Shown here one piece after another: positions 17,839 to 26,755 of a DNA stretch of 35,699 nucleotides (within the stretch, counting starts at the first letter, position 1; each line of letters begins with the position of its first letter). The DNA is from DATLGD01 sp035540755 (lineage in GTDB: Bacteria > Actinomycetota > Actinomycetes > Mycobacteriales > SCTD01): NCBI GenBank assembly GCA_035540755.1, contig DATLGD010000033.1, positions 1 through 35,699 on the forward strand, in the 5' to 3' direction. A program made the position numbers and the translations under genes. The notes beneath the pieces were generated by a model. That model saw only the letters and a program-made list of their open reading frames with translations. It did not search any database and had not been told where the DNA came from.

Positions 17839-19029
17839 ATGCGGGTCTCGAACCGGCCGGAGAACGCCCACCAGGCGGCGCTGCTCCGGCTGCTCCGCGA
17901 CGGGGGGCCGGTCAGCCGGGCCGAGGTCGGCGAGGCGGTCCAGCTGTCCCGGTCCAAGCTCGCCGTCGAGCTCGACCGGCTGATCGACAGCGGTCTGGTG
18001 GAGTCCGCCGGGCTCGCCGCCTCGCGCGGCGGGCGGCGCAGCGGCGTGGTGCGGCTGGCCGGCCGCCTGCGCTTCCTGGGTGTGGACATCGGTGCCACCT
18101 CCGTCGACGTCGCGGTCACCGACGGCGAGCTGCAGGTGCTCGACCGCGGCGCGGAGGCGATCGACGTCCGCGAAGGACCCGAAGCCGTCCTCGCGGTCGT
18201 CCTCGACCTGGTCGGCAAGCTCCGCGCGGCCGGCTCGGCGCCCGACCTGCACGGTGCCGGCGTCGGCGTCCCCGGCCCGGTCAGCTTCCGCGACGGCGTC
18301 CCGGTCGCTCCGCCGATCATGCCCGGCTGGGACCGCTTCCCGGTGCGCTCGGTGCTCGAGCAGCACCTCGGCTGCCCCGTCCTGCTGGACAACGACGTCA
18401 ACATCATGGCCCTCGGCGAGATGCACCGCGGCGTCGTCCGCAGCGTCGGCGACTTCCTGTTCGTCAAGGTCGGCACCGGTGTCGGGTGCGGCATCGTCGT
18501 CGACGGGTCGGTCTACCGAGGTGTCAGCGGCAGCGCGGGCGACCTCGGCCACATCCGCGTGGACGACGACGGCCCGGTGTGCGCATGCGGGAACGTCGGC
18601 TGCCTCGAGGCGTACTTCAGCGGCGCCGCGCTGGCCCGCGACGCCGAGGCCGCGGCCCGATCGGGCGCCTCCGGACATCTGGCCGACCGGCTCACCGAGG
18701 CCGGCGTCATCACGGCCGCCGACGTCGCCGCGGCGGCAGCGGCAGGCGACCCCGTCAGCGTCGAGCTGGTGCGCGCGGGCGGCCGGCGGCTCGGCCAGCT
18801 GCTCGCCGGCCTGGTCAGCTTCTTCAACCCCGGAGCCGTCGTGATCGGCGGCGAGGTCGCCGCCGGACTCGGGCACCCGCTGCTGGCCGAGGTGCGCAGC
18901 GTCGTCTACCGCCGGTCGCTGCCGCTGGCCACCGGCAACCTGCCGATCGTGCTGTCCGAGATGGGCACCGACGCCGGCGTGGTGGGCGCTGCCCGGCTGA
19001 TCACCGACCAGGTGCTCTGCTGTGCCTGA
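17839..19029 (+). CDS. ROK-family transcriptional regulator
   Basis: A 396-residue regulator with an N-terminal winged helix (about 8-62; VSRAEVGEAVQLSRSKLAVE) and a ROK sugar-kinase-like domain. The ATP-site-like motif is DIGATSVDVAVTDGE (about 77-91), then DNDVNIMALGE, and the ROK zinc site CACGNVGCLEAY (about 251-262). ROK repressors bind a sugar or sugar phosphate in this domain and release the operator. ATG at 17839 is supported by GGAGG five bases upstream. It is the first gene of the sugar operon and overlaps the ATPase gene by eight bases, so it is autoregulated if it binds the promoter region at 17747-17793. Confidence 0.93.
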   Translation: MRVSNRPENAHQAALLRLLRDGGPVSRAEVGEAVQLSRSKLAVELDRLIDSGLVESAGLAASRGGRRSGVVRLAGRLRFLGVDIGATSVDVAVTDGELQVLDRGAEAIDVREGPEAVLAVVLDLVGKLRAAGSAPDLHGAGVGVPGPVSFRDGVPVAPPIMPGWDRFPVRSVLEQHLGCPVLLDNDVNIMALGEMHRGVVRSVGDFLFVKVGTGVGCGIVVDGSVYRGVSGSAGDLGHIRVDDDGPVCACGNVGCLEAYFSGAALARDAEAAARSGASGHLADRLTEAGVITAADVAAAAAAGDPVSVELVRAGGRRLGQLLAGLVSFFNPGAVVIGGEVAAGLGHPLLAEVRSVVYRRSLPLATGNLPIVLSEMGTDAGVVGAARLITDQVLCCA

Positions 19030-20539
19030 CACGCCGCTGCTGCAGATGTCCGGCATCGTCAAGACCTTCCCGGGCGTGCGGGCCCTCGACGGCGTCGACC
19101 TCGACGTCCGCTCCGGGGAGGTGCACTGCCTGCTCGGCCAGAACGGCGCCGGCAAGTCGACCCTCATCAAGGTCCTGTCCGGCGCGCACCAGCCCGACGA
19201 CGGCACGATCGCCTGGAACGGCGAGCCGGTCCGGCTTCCGCACCCGATGGCCGCCATGCGGATCGGCGTCGCCACGATCTACCAGGAGCTCGACCTCGTC
19301 GACGGCCTCACCGTCGCCGAGAACGTCTACCTCGGTCACGAGAAGAGCACCGGCGGCTTCCTGAAGGCCGGGGAGGCCAAGGCGGCCACGGCCACGCTGC
19401 TCGCCCGGCTCGGCCACCGTGAGATCCCGCCGGGCCGCGAGGTCGGCCGGCTCTCGGCGGCCGGCAAGCAGATCGTCAGCATGGCCCGCGCGCTGTCCCA
19501 CGACGCCCGGCTCATCGTCATGGACGAGCCGTCGGCCGTGCTCGACGCCGGCGAGGTCGACAAGCTGTTCGCCGTCATCCGCGACCTCACCGCCGAGGGC
19601 ATCGCCGTCGTCTACATCTCCCACCGCCTCGAGGAGATCCGGCAGATCGGCGACCGGGTCACCGTCCTCAAGGACGGCCGCACCGTCGCGACCGGCCTCG
19701 CGGCCCGCGAGACGCCGACCCCCGAGCTCATCCGGCTCATGACCGGCCGGTCCATCGAGTACGTCTTCCCCCAGCGCACCGCTCCGGAGCCGGACGCCGT
19801 CGCGGCCCCCGTCGTCCTCGACGTGCAGGGCCTGTCGCGCCCCGGCGAGTTCACCGACGTCAGCTTCACCGTCCGCGCGGGGGAGATCCTCGGGCTGGCC
19901 GGCCTCGTCGGCGCGGGCCGCTCGGAGGTCCTCGAGACGGTCTACGGTGCCCGCAGGGCGACGGCCGGCACCGTCACGGTCGACGGCCGGCGTCTGCGCA
20001 ACGGCTCCATCGGCGCCGCGGTCGCCGCCGGCCTCGGCCTGGCCCCGGAGGAGCGCAAGAGCCAGGCGCTGCTGCTCGACCAGTCCCTGACCCGCAACAT
20101 CAGCCTGTCCACGCTGTCCCGCTTCGCCCGCACCGGCTTCGTCCGCCGCGGCGAGGAGAAGGCGGCGGCGGAGGAGCTGGCCACCACCCTCGACGTGCGC
20201 CCCACCGGCGTCCACCGCGCCGCGCGCACCCTGTCCGGCGGCAACCAGCAGAAGGTCGTGCTGGCCCGCTGGCTGCTGCGCGGCTGCCGGGTGCTGCTCC
20301 TGGACGAGCCGACCCGCGGCGTCGACGTCGGCGCCCGCAGCGAGATCTACGCCCTGGTCCGCCGCCTGGCCGACGACGGCGTCGCCGTCGTCGTCGTGTC
20401 CAGCGAGGTCGAGGAGGTGCTCGGCCTCGCCGACCGCGTCCTCGTCCTCGCCGACGGTCGCGTCGTGCACGAAGGACCGGCCGACTCGATCGACGAGCAC
20501 CGCGTGCTCGACCTCGTCATGGAAGGAAGTGCGGTGTGA
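19022..20539 (+). CDS. Sugar ABC transporter ATP-binding protein, duplicated (RbsA/MglA-like)
   Basis: A 505-residue carbohydrate-type ATPase with two ATP-binding halves. The first half has Walker A GQNGAGKST (about 39-47) and Walker B LIVMDEPSAVLD, but its signature reads LSAAGKQ instead of LSGGQ. The second half has the degenerate loop GLVGAGRSE in place of Walker A, and an intact LSGGNQQKVVLARWL with VLLLDEPTRGVD. This split of intact and degenerate sites is standard for RbsA/MglA/XylG. It powers uptake through the permease encoded next. GTG at 19022 overlaps the ROK gene by eight bases. The stop overlaps the permease start (GTGA). Confidence 0.94.
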   Translation: MPDTPLLQMSGIVKTFPGVRALDGVDLDVRSGEVHCLLGQNGAGKSTLIKVLSGAHQPDDGTIAWNGEPVRLPHPMAAMRIGVATIYQELDLVDGLTVAENVYLGHEKSTGGFLKAGEAKAATATLLARLGHREIPPGREVGRLSAAGKQIVSMARALSHDARLIVMDEPSAVLDAGEVDKLFAVIRDLTAEGIAVVYISHRLEEIRQIGDRVTVLKDGRTVATGLAARETPTPELIRLMTGRSIEYVFPQRTAPEPDAVAAPVVLDVQGLSRPGEFTDVSFTVRAGEILGLAGLVGAGRSEVLETVYGARRATAGTVTVDGRRLRNGSIGAAVAAGLGLAPEERKSQALLLDQSLTRNISLSTLSRFARTGFVRRGEEKAAAEELATTLDVRPTGVHRAARTLSGGNQQKVVLARWLLRGCRVLLLDEPTRGVDVGARSEIYALVRRLADDGVAVVVVSSEVEEVLGLADRVLVLADGRVVHEGPADSIDEHRVLDLVMEGSAV

Positions 20540-21627
20540 GCGAGCCGACCACCGACCCCAGGGGTCACCTCGGCGGCCTGGGCACCACGACGGTGCCGGC
20601 CGGCGAGCAGCAGCGGGTGGAGGCATCCGCCCGCGCGACGGCGCAGCCCTCCGCGCTGGCGCGGGCGCTCAACAGCCCGGGCGCCCGCAGCCTCGGCCTC
20701 GTGATCGCCCTCGCGCTGCTCATCGCGGTCGGGATGGCCACCGCCGGCGAGCGCTTCGCCAGCGTCGACAACACCCTGACGATCCTGCGGTTCGCCTCGG
20801 TGATCGGCGTCGTCAGCATCGGGATGACGTTCGTCATCACCGGGGGCGGCATCGACCTGTCGGTCGGCGCCATCGTCGCGCTGTCGTCGGTGTGGTGCAC
20901 CACGCTCGCCACGCAGACGCTCGCCGGCGACACCCACTGGATCGTCATGGTGGGCTCGGCGCTGCTCGTGGGCGCCGGGTGCGGTCTGGTGAACGGCGTC
21001 CTCGTCGCCTACGGGCGCCTCGCGCCGTTCATCGCCACCCTCGCCATGCTGGCGGCCGCGCGCGGACTGGCCGAGATCATCGCCCAGCGCCGCACGCAGC
21101 TGGTGACCCAGCGCGAGTTCGTGACCTTCTTCGGCGGCAGCACCTTCGGCATTCCGCGGCTGGTTCTCCTGTTCGCGCTCGTCGCCGTCGCCGGCTGGGT
21201 GCTGCTGAACCGCACCACCTACGGGCGCCGCACGCTCGCGGTCGGCGGGAACCCCGAGGCCGCTCGCCTGGCCGGCATCAAGGTGCAGCGCCACATCGCC
21301 TCGCTGTACGTCCTGCTGGGCACCACGTGCGGCATCGCCGCGGTGATGCTCGTGGCGCGCACGACCACGGGCAGCTCCACGCACGGGACGCTGATGGAGC
21401 TCGACGCGATCGCCGCTGTGGTCATCGGCGGCACGCTGCTGTCCGGCGGCCGCGGCACCATCACCGGCACCGTCCTCGGCGTCCTCATCTTCGCGACGCT
21501 GACCAACGTCTTCACGCTCAACAACCTCGACACGTCCACCCAGGCCGTGGCCAAGGGCGTGATCATCGTGGCCGCCGTGCTGCTGCAGCAGCGGGTGGCC
21601 GCCCGACCCGGCGGAGGCGGTCACTAG
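20536..21627 (+). CDS. Sugar ABC transporter permease (RbsC-like)
   Basis: A 363-residue membrane protein. The first 50 residues are hydrophilic, followed by about eight to ten hydrophobic segments of the BPD_transp_2 (RbsC/XylH/MglC) fold. Family motifs include GGGIDLSVGAIVALSS (about 112-127), GRLAPFIATLAM, the cytoplasmic coupling loop GGNPEAARLAGIKV, and VVIGGTLLSGGRGT. It forms the homodimeric channel for the ATPase encoded upstream. GTG 20536 overlaps the ATPase stop by four bases. An 88-bp gap separates it from the binding-protein gene. Confidence 0.94.
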   Translation: MSEPTTDPRGHLGGLGTTTVPAGEQQRVEASARATAQPSALARALNSPGARSLGLVIALALLIAVGMATAGERFASVDNTLTILRFASVIGVVSIGMTFVITGGGIDLSVGAIVALSSVWCTTLATQTLAGDTHWIVMVGSALLVGAGCGLVNGVLVAYGRLAPFIATLAMLAAARGLAEIIAQRRTQLVTQREFVTFFGGSTFGIPRLVLLFALVAVAGWVLLNRTTYGRRTLAVGGNPEAARLAGIKVQRHIASLYVLLGTTCGIAAVMLVARTTTGSSTHGTLMELDAIAAVVIGGTLLSGGRGTITGTVLGVLIFATLTNVFTLNNLDTSTQAVAKGVIIVAAVLLQQRVAARPGGGGH

Positions 21628-21715
21628 CCGGACGGCCGCCCAGGGGCACTCGCCCCGCCCTCGCCGCACGACCCCCCGGCACCGGCCGCGGGCACCTCTT
21701 CCCGAAGGAGACGTC

Positions 21716-22771
21716 ATGTCCCTGTCCACCCGCCGCGGCCACCGCCGCAGCGCTTCCGTCCTGGCTCTGCTGACCGCCGGCGCCCTCGTCGCCGGCTGCA
21801 CGAGCAACGAGGCGGAGCCCGCGGCCGACGGCAACGCCGCTCCCGCCGGCAACAGCAGCAGCAACGACGAGACCGGCGAGACGGTCACCATCGGCTTCTC
21901 CGGCCCGGCCGCCGACCACGGCTGGCTGGCGGCCATCAACAACGCTGCGGAGGAGGCGGCCGCGGAGTACGACGACGTCGAGCTCCGCGTCGCCGAGGGC
22001 ACCAACGACGCCAACCTGCAGATCAGCCAGATCGAGACCTTCATCAACGACCGCGTCGATGCCATCGTGCTGCTGCCCACCGACGGTGCGGCCCTCACCG
22101 ACGTCGCGATCCGCGCGATGGAGGCCGGCATCCCGGTCATCAACGTCGACCGCGAGTTCTCCTCGCCGTTCGCCGCCCGCACCACGGTGCTCGGCGACAA
22201 CTACGGCATGGGCGTCTCGGCCGGCACCTACGCCTGCGGCCTCATCGAGGAGCGGGGCATCGCCGACCCGGTCATCGCCGAGATCGCCGGCATCGACGCC
22301 CTGCCGCTCACTCAGGACCGGTCGGAGGGCTTCGCCGACGCGCTGGAGGCGTGCGGGCAGACCGTCGACAACCGCGTCGCGGCGCAGTTCACCGTCGAGT
22401 CCGGTGAGGCCGAGGCGTCCAACCTGCTCCAGGCCGCGCCGCGGATCGACATCATCTGGAACCACGACGACGACCAGGGCATCGGCGTCAAGGCCGCGTT
22501 CGACAACGCAGGCCGCGACGAGTTCGCCTTCATCGGCGGAGCCGGCTCGGCCAACGCCATGCGCTGGATCCAGGAGGGCGAGATGGAGGCGACCGTGCTC
22601 TACCCGCCGACCCAGGCCGCCGACGGCATCCGCCTCGCGCGCCTGATCGCGCAGGGCAAGGGCATGTCCGACCTGGTCCAGGTGGCCGTCCCGAAGCGCA
22701 TCGTGCTCGACGCACCGGTCGTCACCGCGGAGAACGTCGAGGAGTACCTGCCGCTCGGCTTCGAGTCCTGA
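21716..22771 (+). CDS. Sugar-binding lipoprotein of the ABC transporter
   Basis: A 351-residue periplasmic-binding-protein type I (RbsB-like) lipoprotein. A basic start and hydrophobic core end in the lipobox LVAGC with lipid-modified Cys28. A Ser/Asn/Gly-rich linker (about 30-50) precedes the two-lobed sugar-binding domain beginning VTIGFSGPAADHGWLAAINN. GAAGGAG lies just before the ATG. Although DUF-like ribose and xylose binders share this fold, the sugar cannot be read here. Arg/Asp-rich ligand positions (NVDREFSSPF, WNHDDDQGIG) suggest a hydroxylated sugar or polyol. Higher expression than the membrane genes is likely because it has its own strong ribosome site. Confidence 0.93.
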   Translation: MSLSTRRGHRRSASVLALLTAGALVAGCTSNEAEPAADGNAAPAGNSSSNDETGETVTIGFSGPAADHGWLAAINNAAEEAAAEYDDVELRVAEGTNDANLQISQIETFINDRVDAIVLLPTDGAALTDVAIRAMEAGIPVINVDREFSSPFAARTTVLGDNYGMGVSAGTYACGLIEERGIADPVIAEIAGIDALPLTQDRSEGFADALEACGQTVDNRVAAQFTVESGEAEASNLLQAAPRIDIIWNHDDDQGIGVKAAFDNAGRDEFAFIGGAGSANAMRWIQEGEMEATVLYPPTQAADGIRLARLIAQGKGMSDLVQVAVPKRIVLDAPVVTAENVEEYLPLGFES

Positions 22772-22811
22772 TCACGCCTGCCCTGTTCGGGGCCCGGAGC
22801 AAGGAGCAGTC

Positions 22812-24050
22812 ATGAGCGAGGCAGCGGCGCCGCTCGGCGTCGGCATGGTCGGCTACGCCTTCATGGGGGCGGCGCACACGCAGGCGTGGGCCTCGGCCGG
22901 CCGGTTCTTCGACCTGCCGCTGGTCCCCGCCATGACGGCCCTGTGCGGCCGGGACGCCGCGGCCGCGACCGCCGCGGCGTCCCGGCTGGGCTGGGCGTCG
23001 GTCGAGACCGACTGGAAGCAGCTGATCACCAGGGACGACATCGCCCTGGTCGACATCTGCACGCCGGGCGACACGCACGCCGAGATCGCCATCGCGGCGC
23101 TCGAGGCCGGCAAGCACGTGCTGTGCGAGAAGCCGCTCGCGAACACGGTGGCGGAGGCCGAGGCGATGGCCGACGCCGCGCGGCGGGCCGCGACGCGGGG
23201 CGTGCAGGCCATGGTCGGGTTCACCTACCGGCGCGTGCCGGCGATCGCACTGGCGCGCAAGCTGGTCGCCGACGGGCGGCTCGGCGAGGTCCGGCACGTG
23301 CGGGCGCAGTACCTGCAGGACTGGATCGTCGACCCCGAGTTCCCCCTCGTCTGGCGGCTGCAGAAGGACAGGGCCGGCTCGGGTGCACTCGGCGACATCG
23401 GCGCCCACATCATCGACCTGGCCCAGCACGTCACCGGTGCAGCCATCACCGGGGTCTCCGCCCTCACCGAGACCTTCGTGCGCGAACGACCACTTCCGGG
23501 CGCGTCGGCCGGCGCGTCGGCCGGCCTGTCGGCCTCCGGCGGCACCGGCACCGGGCAGGTGACGGTCGACGACGCGGCCCTGTTCACGGCCCGCTTCGAC
23601 TCCGGCGCGGTGGGCAGCTTCGAGGCGACCCGGTTCGCCAGCGGACGCAAGAACGCGATCCGGCTCGAGGTCAACGGGTCGGCCGGCAGCCTGGCCTTCG
23701 ACTTCGAGTCGATGAACGAGCTGTGGTTCCACGACCACACGCTCGACGCCGAGACCGCCGGCTTCCGGCGGATCTACGTCACGGAGGCGGAGCACCGCTA
23801 CGCCGGTGCCTGGTGGCCGCCCGGGCACGGGCTGGGGTACGAGCACTCCTTCACCCACCAGGCCGTCGACCTCGTCCGCGACCTCGCCGCGGGCCGTCCT
23901 CCGTCGCCGTCGTTCGACGACGGGCTGCAGGTCCAGCGGGTGCTGGAGGCCGTGGAGCGCTCGGCGGCCGACCGCAGCTGCTGGACGTCCGTCCCGGCCG
24001 GCCCTCGCCCGACCTCCGCCCCGACCTCTGCCCCGCTGATGAGGAGCTGA
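22812..24050 (+). CDS. Gfo/Idh/MocA-family sugar dehydrogenase
   Basis: A 412-residue NAD(P)-dependent oxidoreductase. The N-terminal Rossmann fold has GVGMVGYAFMGAAHTQAW (about 8-25) and the family signature CEKPLANTVAEAEAM (about 108-122), which carries the catalytic Lys of the EKP motif. The GDIGAHIIDLAQHVTG segment holds the catalytic His region. The C-terminal half is the substrate barrel/sheet domain. Relatives oxidise inositol, glucosides (YcjS) or levoglucosan at C2 or C3. AAGGAG lies eight bases before the ATG. Two low-complexity stretches, ASAG repeats near residue 234 and PTSA repeats near the C-terminus, come from 12-bp tandem duplications. It is coupled to the isomerase gene one base downstream. 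Confidence 0.92.
   Translation: MSEAAAPLGVGMVGYAFMGAAHTQAWASAGRFFDLPLVPAMTALCGRDAAAATAAASRLGWASVETDWKQLITRDDIALVDICTPGDTHAEIAIAALEAGKHVLCEKPLANTVAEAEAMADAARRAATRGVQAMVGFTYRRVPAIALARKLVADGRLGEVRHVRAQYLQDWIVDPEFPLVWRLQKDRAGSGALGDIGAHIIDLAQHVTGAAITGVSALTETFVRERPLPGASAGASAGLSASGGTGTGQVTVDDAALFTARFDSGAVGSFEATRFASGRKNAIRLEVNGSAGSLAFDFESMNELWFHDHTLDAETAGFRRIYVTEAEHRYAGAWWPPGHGLGYEHSFTHQAVDLVRDLAAGRPPSPSFDDGLQVQRVLEAVERSAADRSCWTSVPAGPRPTSAPTSAPLMRS
23502..23537 (+). repeat. 12-bp tandem repeat inside the dehydrogenase gene
   Basis: GCGTCGGCCGGC occurs twice exactly (23502-23513, 23514-23525), followed by a diverged third copy. It encodes an Ala-Ser-Ala-Gly repeat in a probable surface loop. Near the gene end a second 12-bp duplication encodes PTSAPTSAP. 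Confidence 0.8.
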
Positions 24051-24051
24051 C

Positions 24052-25059
24052 GTGACCCGACCGATCACCCTGTTCACCGGCCAGTGGGCCGACCTGCCGT
24101 TCGAGGAGGTCTGCCGGCTCGCCGCCGGCTGGGGCTACGACGGCCTCGAGATCGCCTGCTGGGGCGACCACTTCGACCCCTGGGCGGCGGTCGAGGACGA
24201 CACCTACGTGAAGGCCAAGCGCGAGGTGCTGGACCGGCACGGGCTGCAGGTGTTCGCCATCAGCAACCACCTCAAGGGCCAGGCCGTCTGCGACGACCCG
24301 ATCGACGAGCGGCACCGCGGGATCCTGCCCGACCGGATCTGGGGCGACGGCGAGGCGGAGGGGGTCCGGCAGCGGGCCGCCGAGGAGATGAAGATGACGG
24401 CGCGGGCCGCCGCCCGGCTCGGCGTGCAGACCGTCGTCGGCTTCACCGGGTCCAAGATCTGGAAGGCGGTGGCGATGTTCCCGCCGGCGCCGCAGTCGAT
24501 GATCGACGACGGCTACCAGGACTTCGCGGACCGCTGGAACCCCATCCTCGACGTCTTCGACGCCGAGGGGGTCCGGTTCGCGCACGAGGTGCACCCCAGC
24601 GAGATCGCCTACGACTACTGGACGACGGTGCAGGCGATGGAGGCCATCGGGCACCGCGAGGCCTTCGGCCTGAACTGGGACCCCAGCCACTTCGTCTGGC
24701 AGGACCTCGACCCGGTCGGCTTCCTGTGGGACTTCCGCGAGCGGATCTACCACGTGGACTGCAAGGACGCCAAGAAGCAGGTCGGCAACGGCCGCAACGG
24801 ACGGATGGGCTCGCACCTGCCGTGGGCGGACCCGCGGCGCGGCTGGGACTTCGTCTCGACCGGTCACGGCGACGTGCCCTGGGAGGCCTGCTTCCGGATG
24901 CTCAACACCATCGGCTACGGCGGGCCCATCTCGGTCGAGTGGGAGGACGCCGGGATGGACCGCCTCGTCGGTGCTCCGGAGGCGCTGGCCTTCGTGCGCC
25001 GGCTGGCGTTCGACCCGCCGTCGGCCGCCTTCGACGCCGCGTTCAGCAGCGGCGGCTGA
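24052..25059 (+). CDS. Sugar phosphate isomerase/epimerase-like TIM-barrel protein
   Basis: A 335-residue xylose-isomerase-like TIM barrel (AP endonuclease family 2 superfamily). Likely metal ligands are the Glu in FAHEVHPSEIAYD (about 180-192), Asp and His in NWDPSHF (about 209-215), and the Glu in SVEWEDAG near residue 300; HVDCKDAKK is also conserved. Relatives epimerise 3-keto-sugars (YcjR), eliminate 3-keto-levoglucosan or isomerise inosose. GTG 24052 has GAGGAG five bases upstream and follows the dehydrogenase stop by one base, so the two enzymes probably act in sequence. The gene converges on prfC with only six bases between stop codons. Confidence 0.9.
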   Translation: MTRPITLFTGQWADLPFEEVCRLAAGWGYDGLEIACWGDHFDPWAAVEDDTYVKAKREVLDRHGLQVFAISNHLKGQAVCDDPIDERHRGILPDRIWGDGEAEGVRQRAAEEMKMTARAAARLGVQTVVGFTGSKIWKAVAMFPPAPQSMIDDGYQDFADRWNPILDVFDAEGVRFAHEVHPSEIAYDYWTTVQAMEAIGHREAFGLNWDPSHFVWQDLDPVGFLWDFRERIYHVDCKDAKKQVGNGRNGRMGSHLPWADPRRGWDFVSTGHGDVPWEACFRMLNTIGYGGPISVEWEDAGMDRLVGAPEALAFVRRLAFDPPSAAFDAAFSSGG

Positions 25060-25065
25060 CGGCGC

Positions 25066-26721
25066 TCAGTCGGTGGCGGCGATGAGCGGCTCGAGCACCG
25101 CGTCGGGGTGCTCGCGCTGCAGCCGGTCCAGCCGCCACCTGCCGGCCACCAGCGCGAGCAGCGCGCCGTCGCTGGCCCGGGTCAGCACCTCGACGCCGCT
25201 CTCCCGGTCGAGCGCGGGGGCGGATGCGGCGTCGGTGCGCCGGGCGATCGAGTACTCCAGCGGGCTGAGCTGCACCGGGGCGTTGAACTCCGCGCTCATC
25301 CGGTGCTGGAGCACCTCGAACTGCATCGGCCCGACGGCGGCCAGCACCGGTGCCTGGTCACCGCGCAGGTCCGAGCGCAGCACCTGCACGACGCCCTCCT
25401 GCTCCAGCTGCTCGATGCCGCGGCGGAACTGCTTGTACCTGCTGCTGTCGACCGCCCGACAGACCGCGAAGTGCTCCGGGGCGAAGCTCGGGATCGGCGG
25501 GTAGACCACGGCCTGATCGACGTAGAGCGTGTCGCCGACCCGCAGCGAGGTGGCGTTGACCAGCCCGATGACGTCGCCGGGATAGGCGGTGTCCAGGGTG
25601 CTGCGCTCCTGCCCGAACACCTGCTGGGCGTACTTGGTGGCGAACGGCCTGCCGGTCGGCGCGTGCGTGGCGACCATGCCGCGCTCGAACACCCCGGAGC
25701 ACACCCGGGCGTAGGCGAGCCGGTCGCGGTGGTTGGCGTCCATGCCGGCCTGGATCTTGAACACGAACGCGCTGAACGGCGCGTCGACCGGGCGCGGCTC
25801 GCCGGCGACGTCCGGCCGAGCCGGCGGCGGGGGGGCGATGTCGACGAGGACGTCGAGCAGCTGCGCGACCCCGAAGTTGAGCACCGCCGCGGCGAACAGC
25901 ACCGGCGTCGTCTGCCCGGCCAGGAACGTCTCGGGGTCGAAGTCCTGCCCCGACGCCGACAGCAGCTCGCTCTCCTCGACCGCCGTCGTCCAGTCGTCCC
26001 CGTGGTCGGCCAGGGCCTGCTCGGCGGTGAGGCGCTCCTCGGGGGCGATGGTCGCGCCGCCGGCGGTGCGGGTGTACCGGATCATCGACCCGGTGCGCCG
26101 GTCCAGCACGCCGTGGAAGTCGCCGGCGATGCCGACCGGCCAGGTCAGCGGCGTGGGGGTGATGCCGATCCGCTCGGCGATCTCGTCGAGGAGCTCGAGG
26201 GCGTCCTTGCCCGGGCGGTCCCACTTGTTGATCACGGTGAGGATCGGGATGCCGCGGTGCCGGCAGACCTGGAACAGCTTCAGCGTCTGCGGCTCCAGGC
26301 CCTTGGCGGCGTCGAGCAGCATCACCGCGGCGTCGACCGCCGACAGCACCCGGTAGGTGTCCTCGGAGAAGTCGGCGTGCCCGGGGGTGTCCAGCAGGTT
26401 GATGACGCACGGCTGCTCGGGCGGCCCGTAGCCGAACTGCAGCGCGGCCGAGGTGATGGAGATGCCGCGGGCCTTCTCCATCTCCATCCAGTCCGAGACG
26501 GTGCTCTTGCGGCCCGCCTTGCCGTGGATGTGCCCGGCCTCGTTGATGACCCGGGCGTGCAGCGCCAGCGCCTCGGTGAGGGTCGACTTGCCGGCGTCCG
26601 GGTGGCTGATGACGGCGAAGGTGCGCCGGCGCGCCGCCTCGGCAGCCGGGCCGGACCGCGGGTCGGGCAGCGGGCTGCCGGTGGGCTCCGAGGGCGCCTC
26701 GGAGGGTGCAGAGCTGGTCAC
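25066..26721 (-). CDS. prfC: Peptide chain release factor 3
   Basis: A 551-residue translational GTPase. G1 is SHPDAGKST (39-47), the switch I region follows SDWMEMEKARGISITSAA, G3 is DTPGHADFSE, and G4 is NKWDRPGKD. The later part carries the RF3-specific domains (FKIQAGMDANHRDRLAY and a C-terminal region with QFEVLQHRM). RF3 recycles RF1 and RF2 from the ribosome after termination, using GTP. The first 30 residues are an Ala/Ser/Pro-rich extension before the G domain. The start is GTG at 26721; TACGAT at 26737-26732 on the minus strand, ten bases upstream, could be a -10 box for a near-leaderless message. It may also be read through from the small membrane-protein gene upstream. Confidence 0.95.
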   Translation of the reverse strand: MTSSAPSEAPSEPTGSPLPDPRSGPAAEAARRRTFAVISHPDAGKSTLTEALALHARVINEAGHIHGKAGRKSTVSDWMEMEKARGISITSAALQFGYGPPEQPCVINLLDTPGHADFSEDTYRVLSAVDAAVMLLDAAKGLEPQTLKLFQVCRHRGIPILTVINKWDRPGKDALELLDEIAERIGITPTPLTWPVGIAGDFHGVLDRRTGSMIRYTRTAGGATIAPEERLTAEQALADHGDDWTTAVEESELLSASGQDFDPETFLAGQTTPVLFAAAVLNFGVAQLLDVLVDIAPPPPARPDVAGEPRPVDAPFSAFVFKIQAGMDANHRDRLAYARVCSGVFERGMVATHAPTGRPFATKYAQQVFGQERSTLDTAYPGDVIGLVNATSLRVGDTLYVDQAVVYPPIPSFAPEHFAVCRAVDSSRYKQFRRGIEQLEQEGVVQVLRSDLRGDQAPVLAAVGPMQFEVLQHRMSAEFNAPVQLSPLEYSIARRTDAASAPALDRESGVEVLTRASDGALLALVAGRWRLDRLQREHPDAVLEPLIAATD

Positions 26722-26755
26722 GGTGACCCCGATCGTACTCCGGGCACGGCGGCGC

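Noticed and set aside
23502..23537. Short tandem repeats considered as a CRISPR-like or integration feature
   Set aside because: Units are 12 bases, in frame, without spacers, and inside a conserved enzyme gene.
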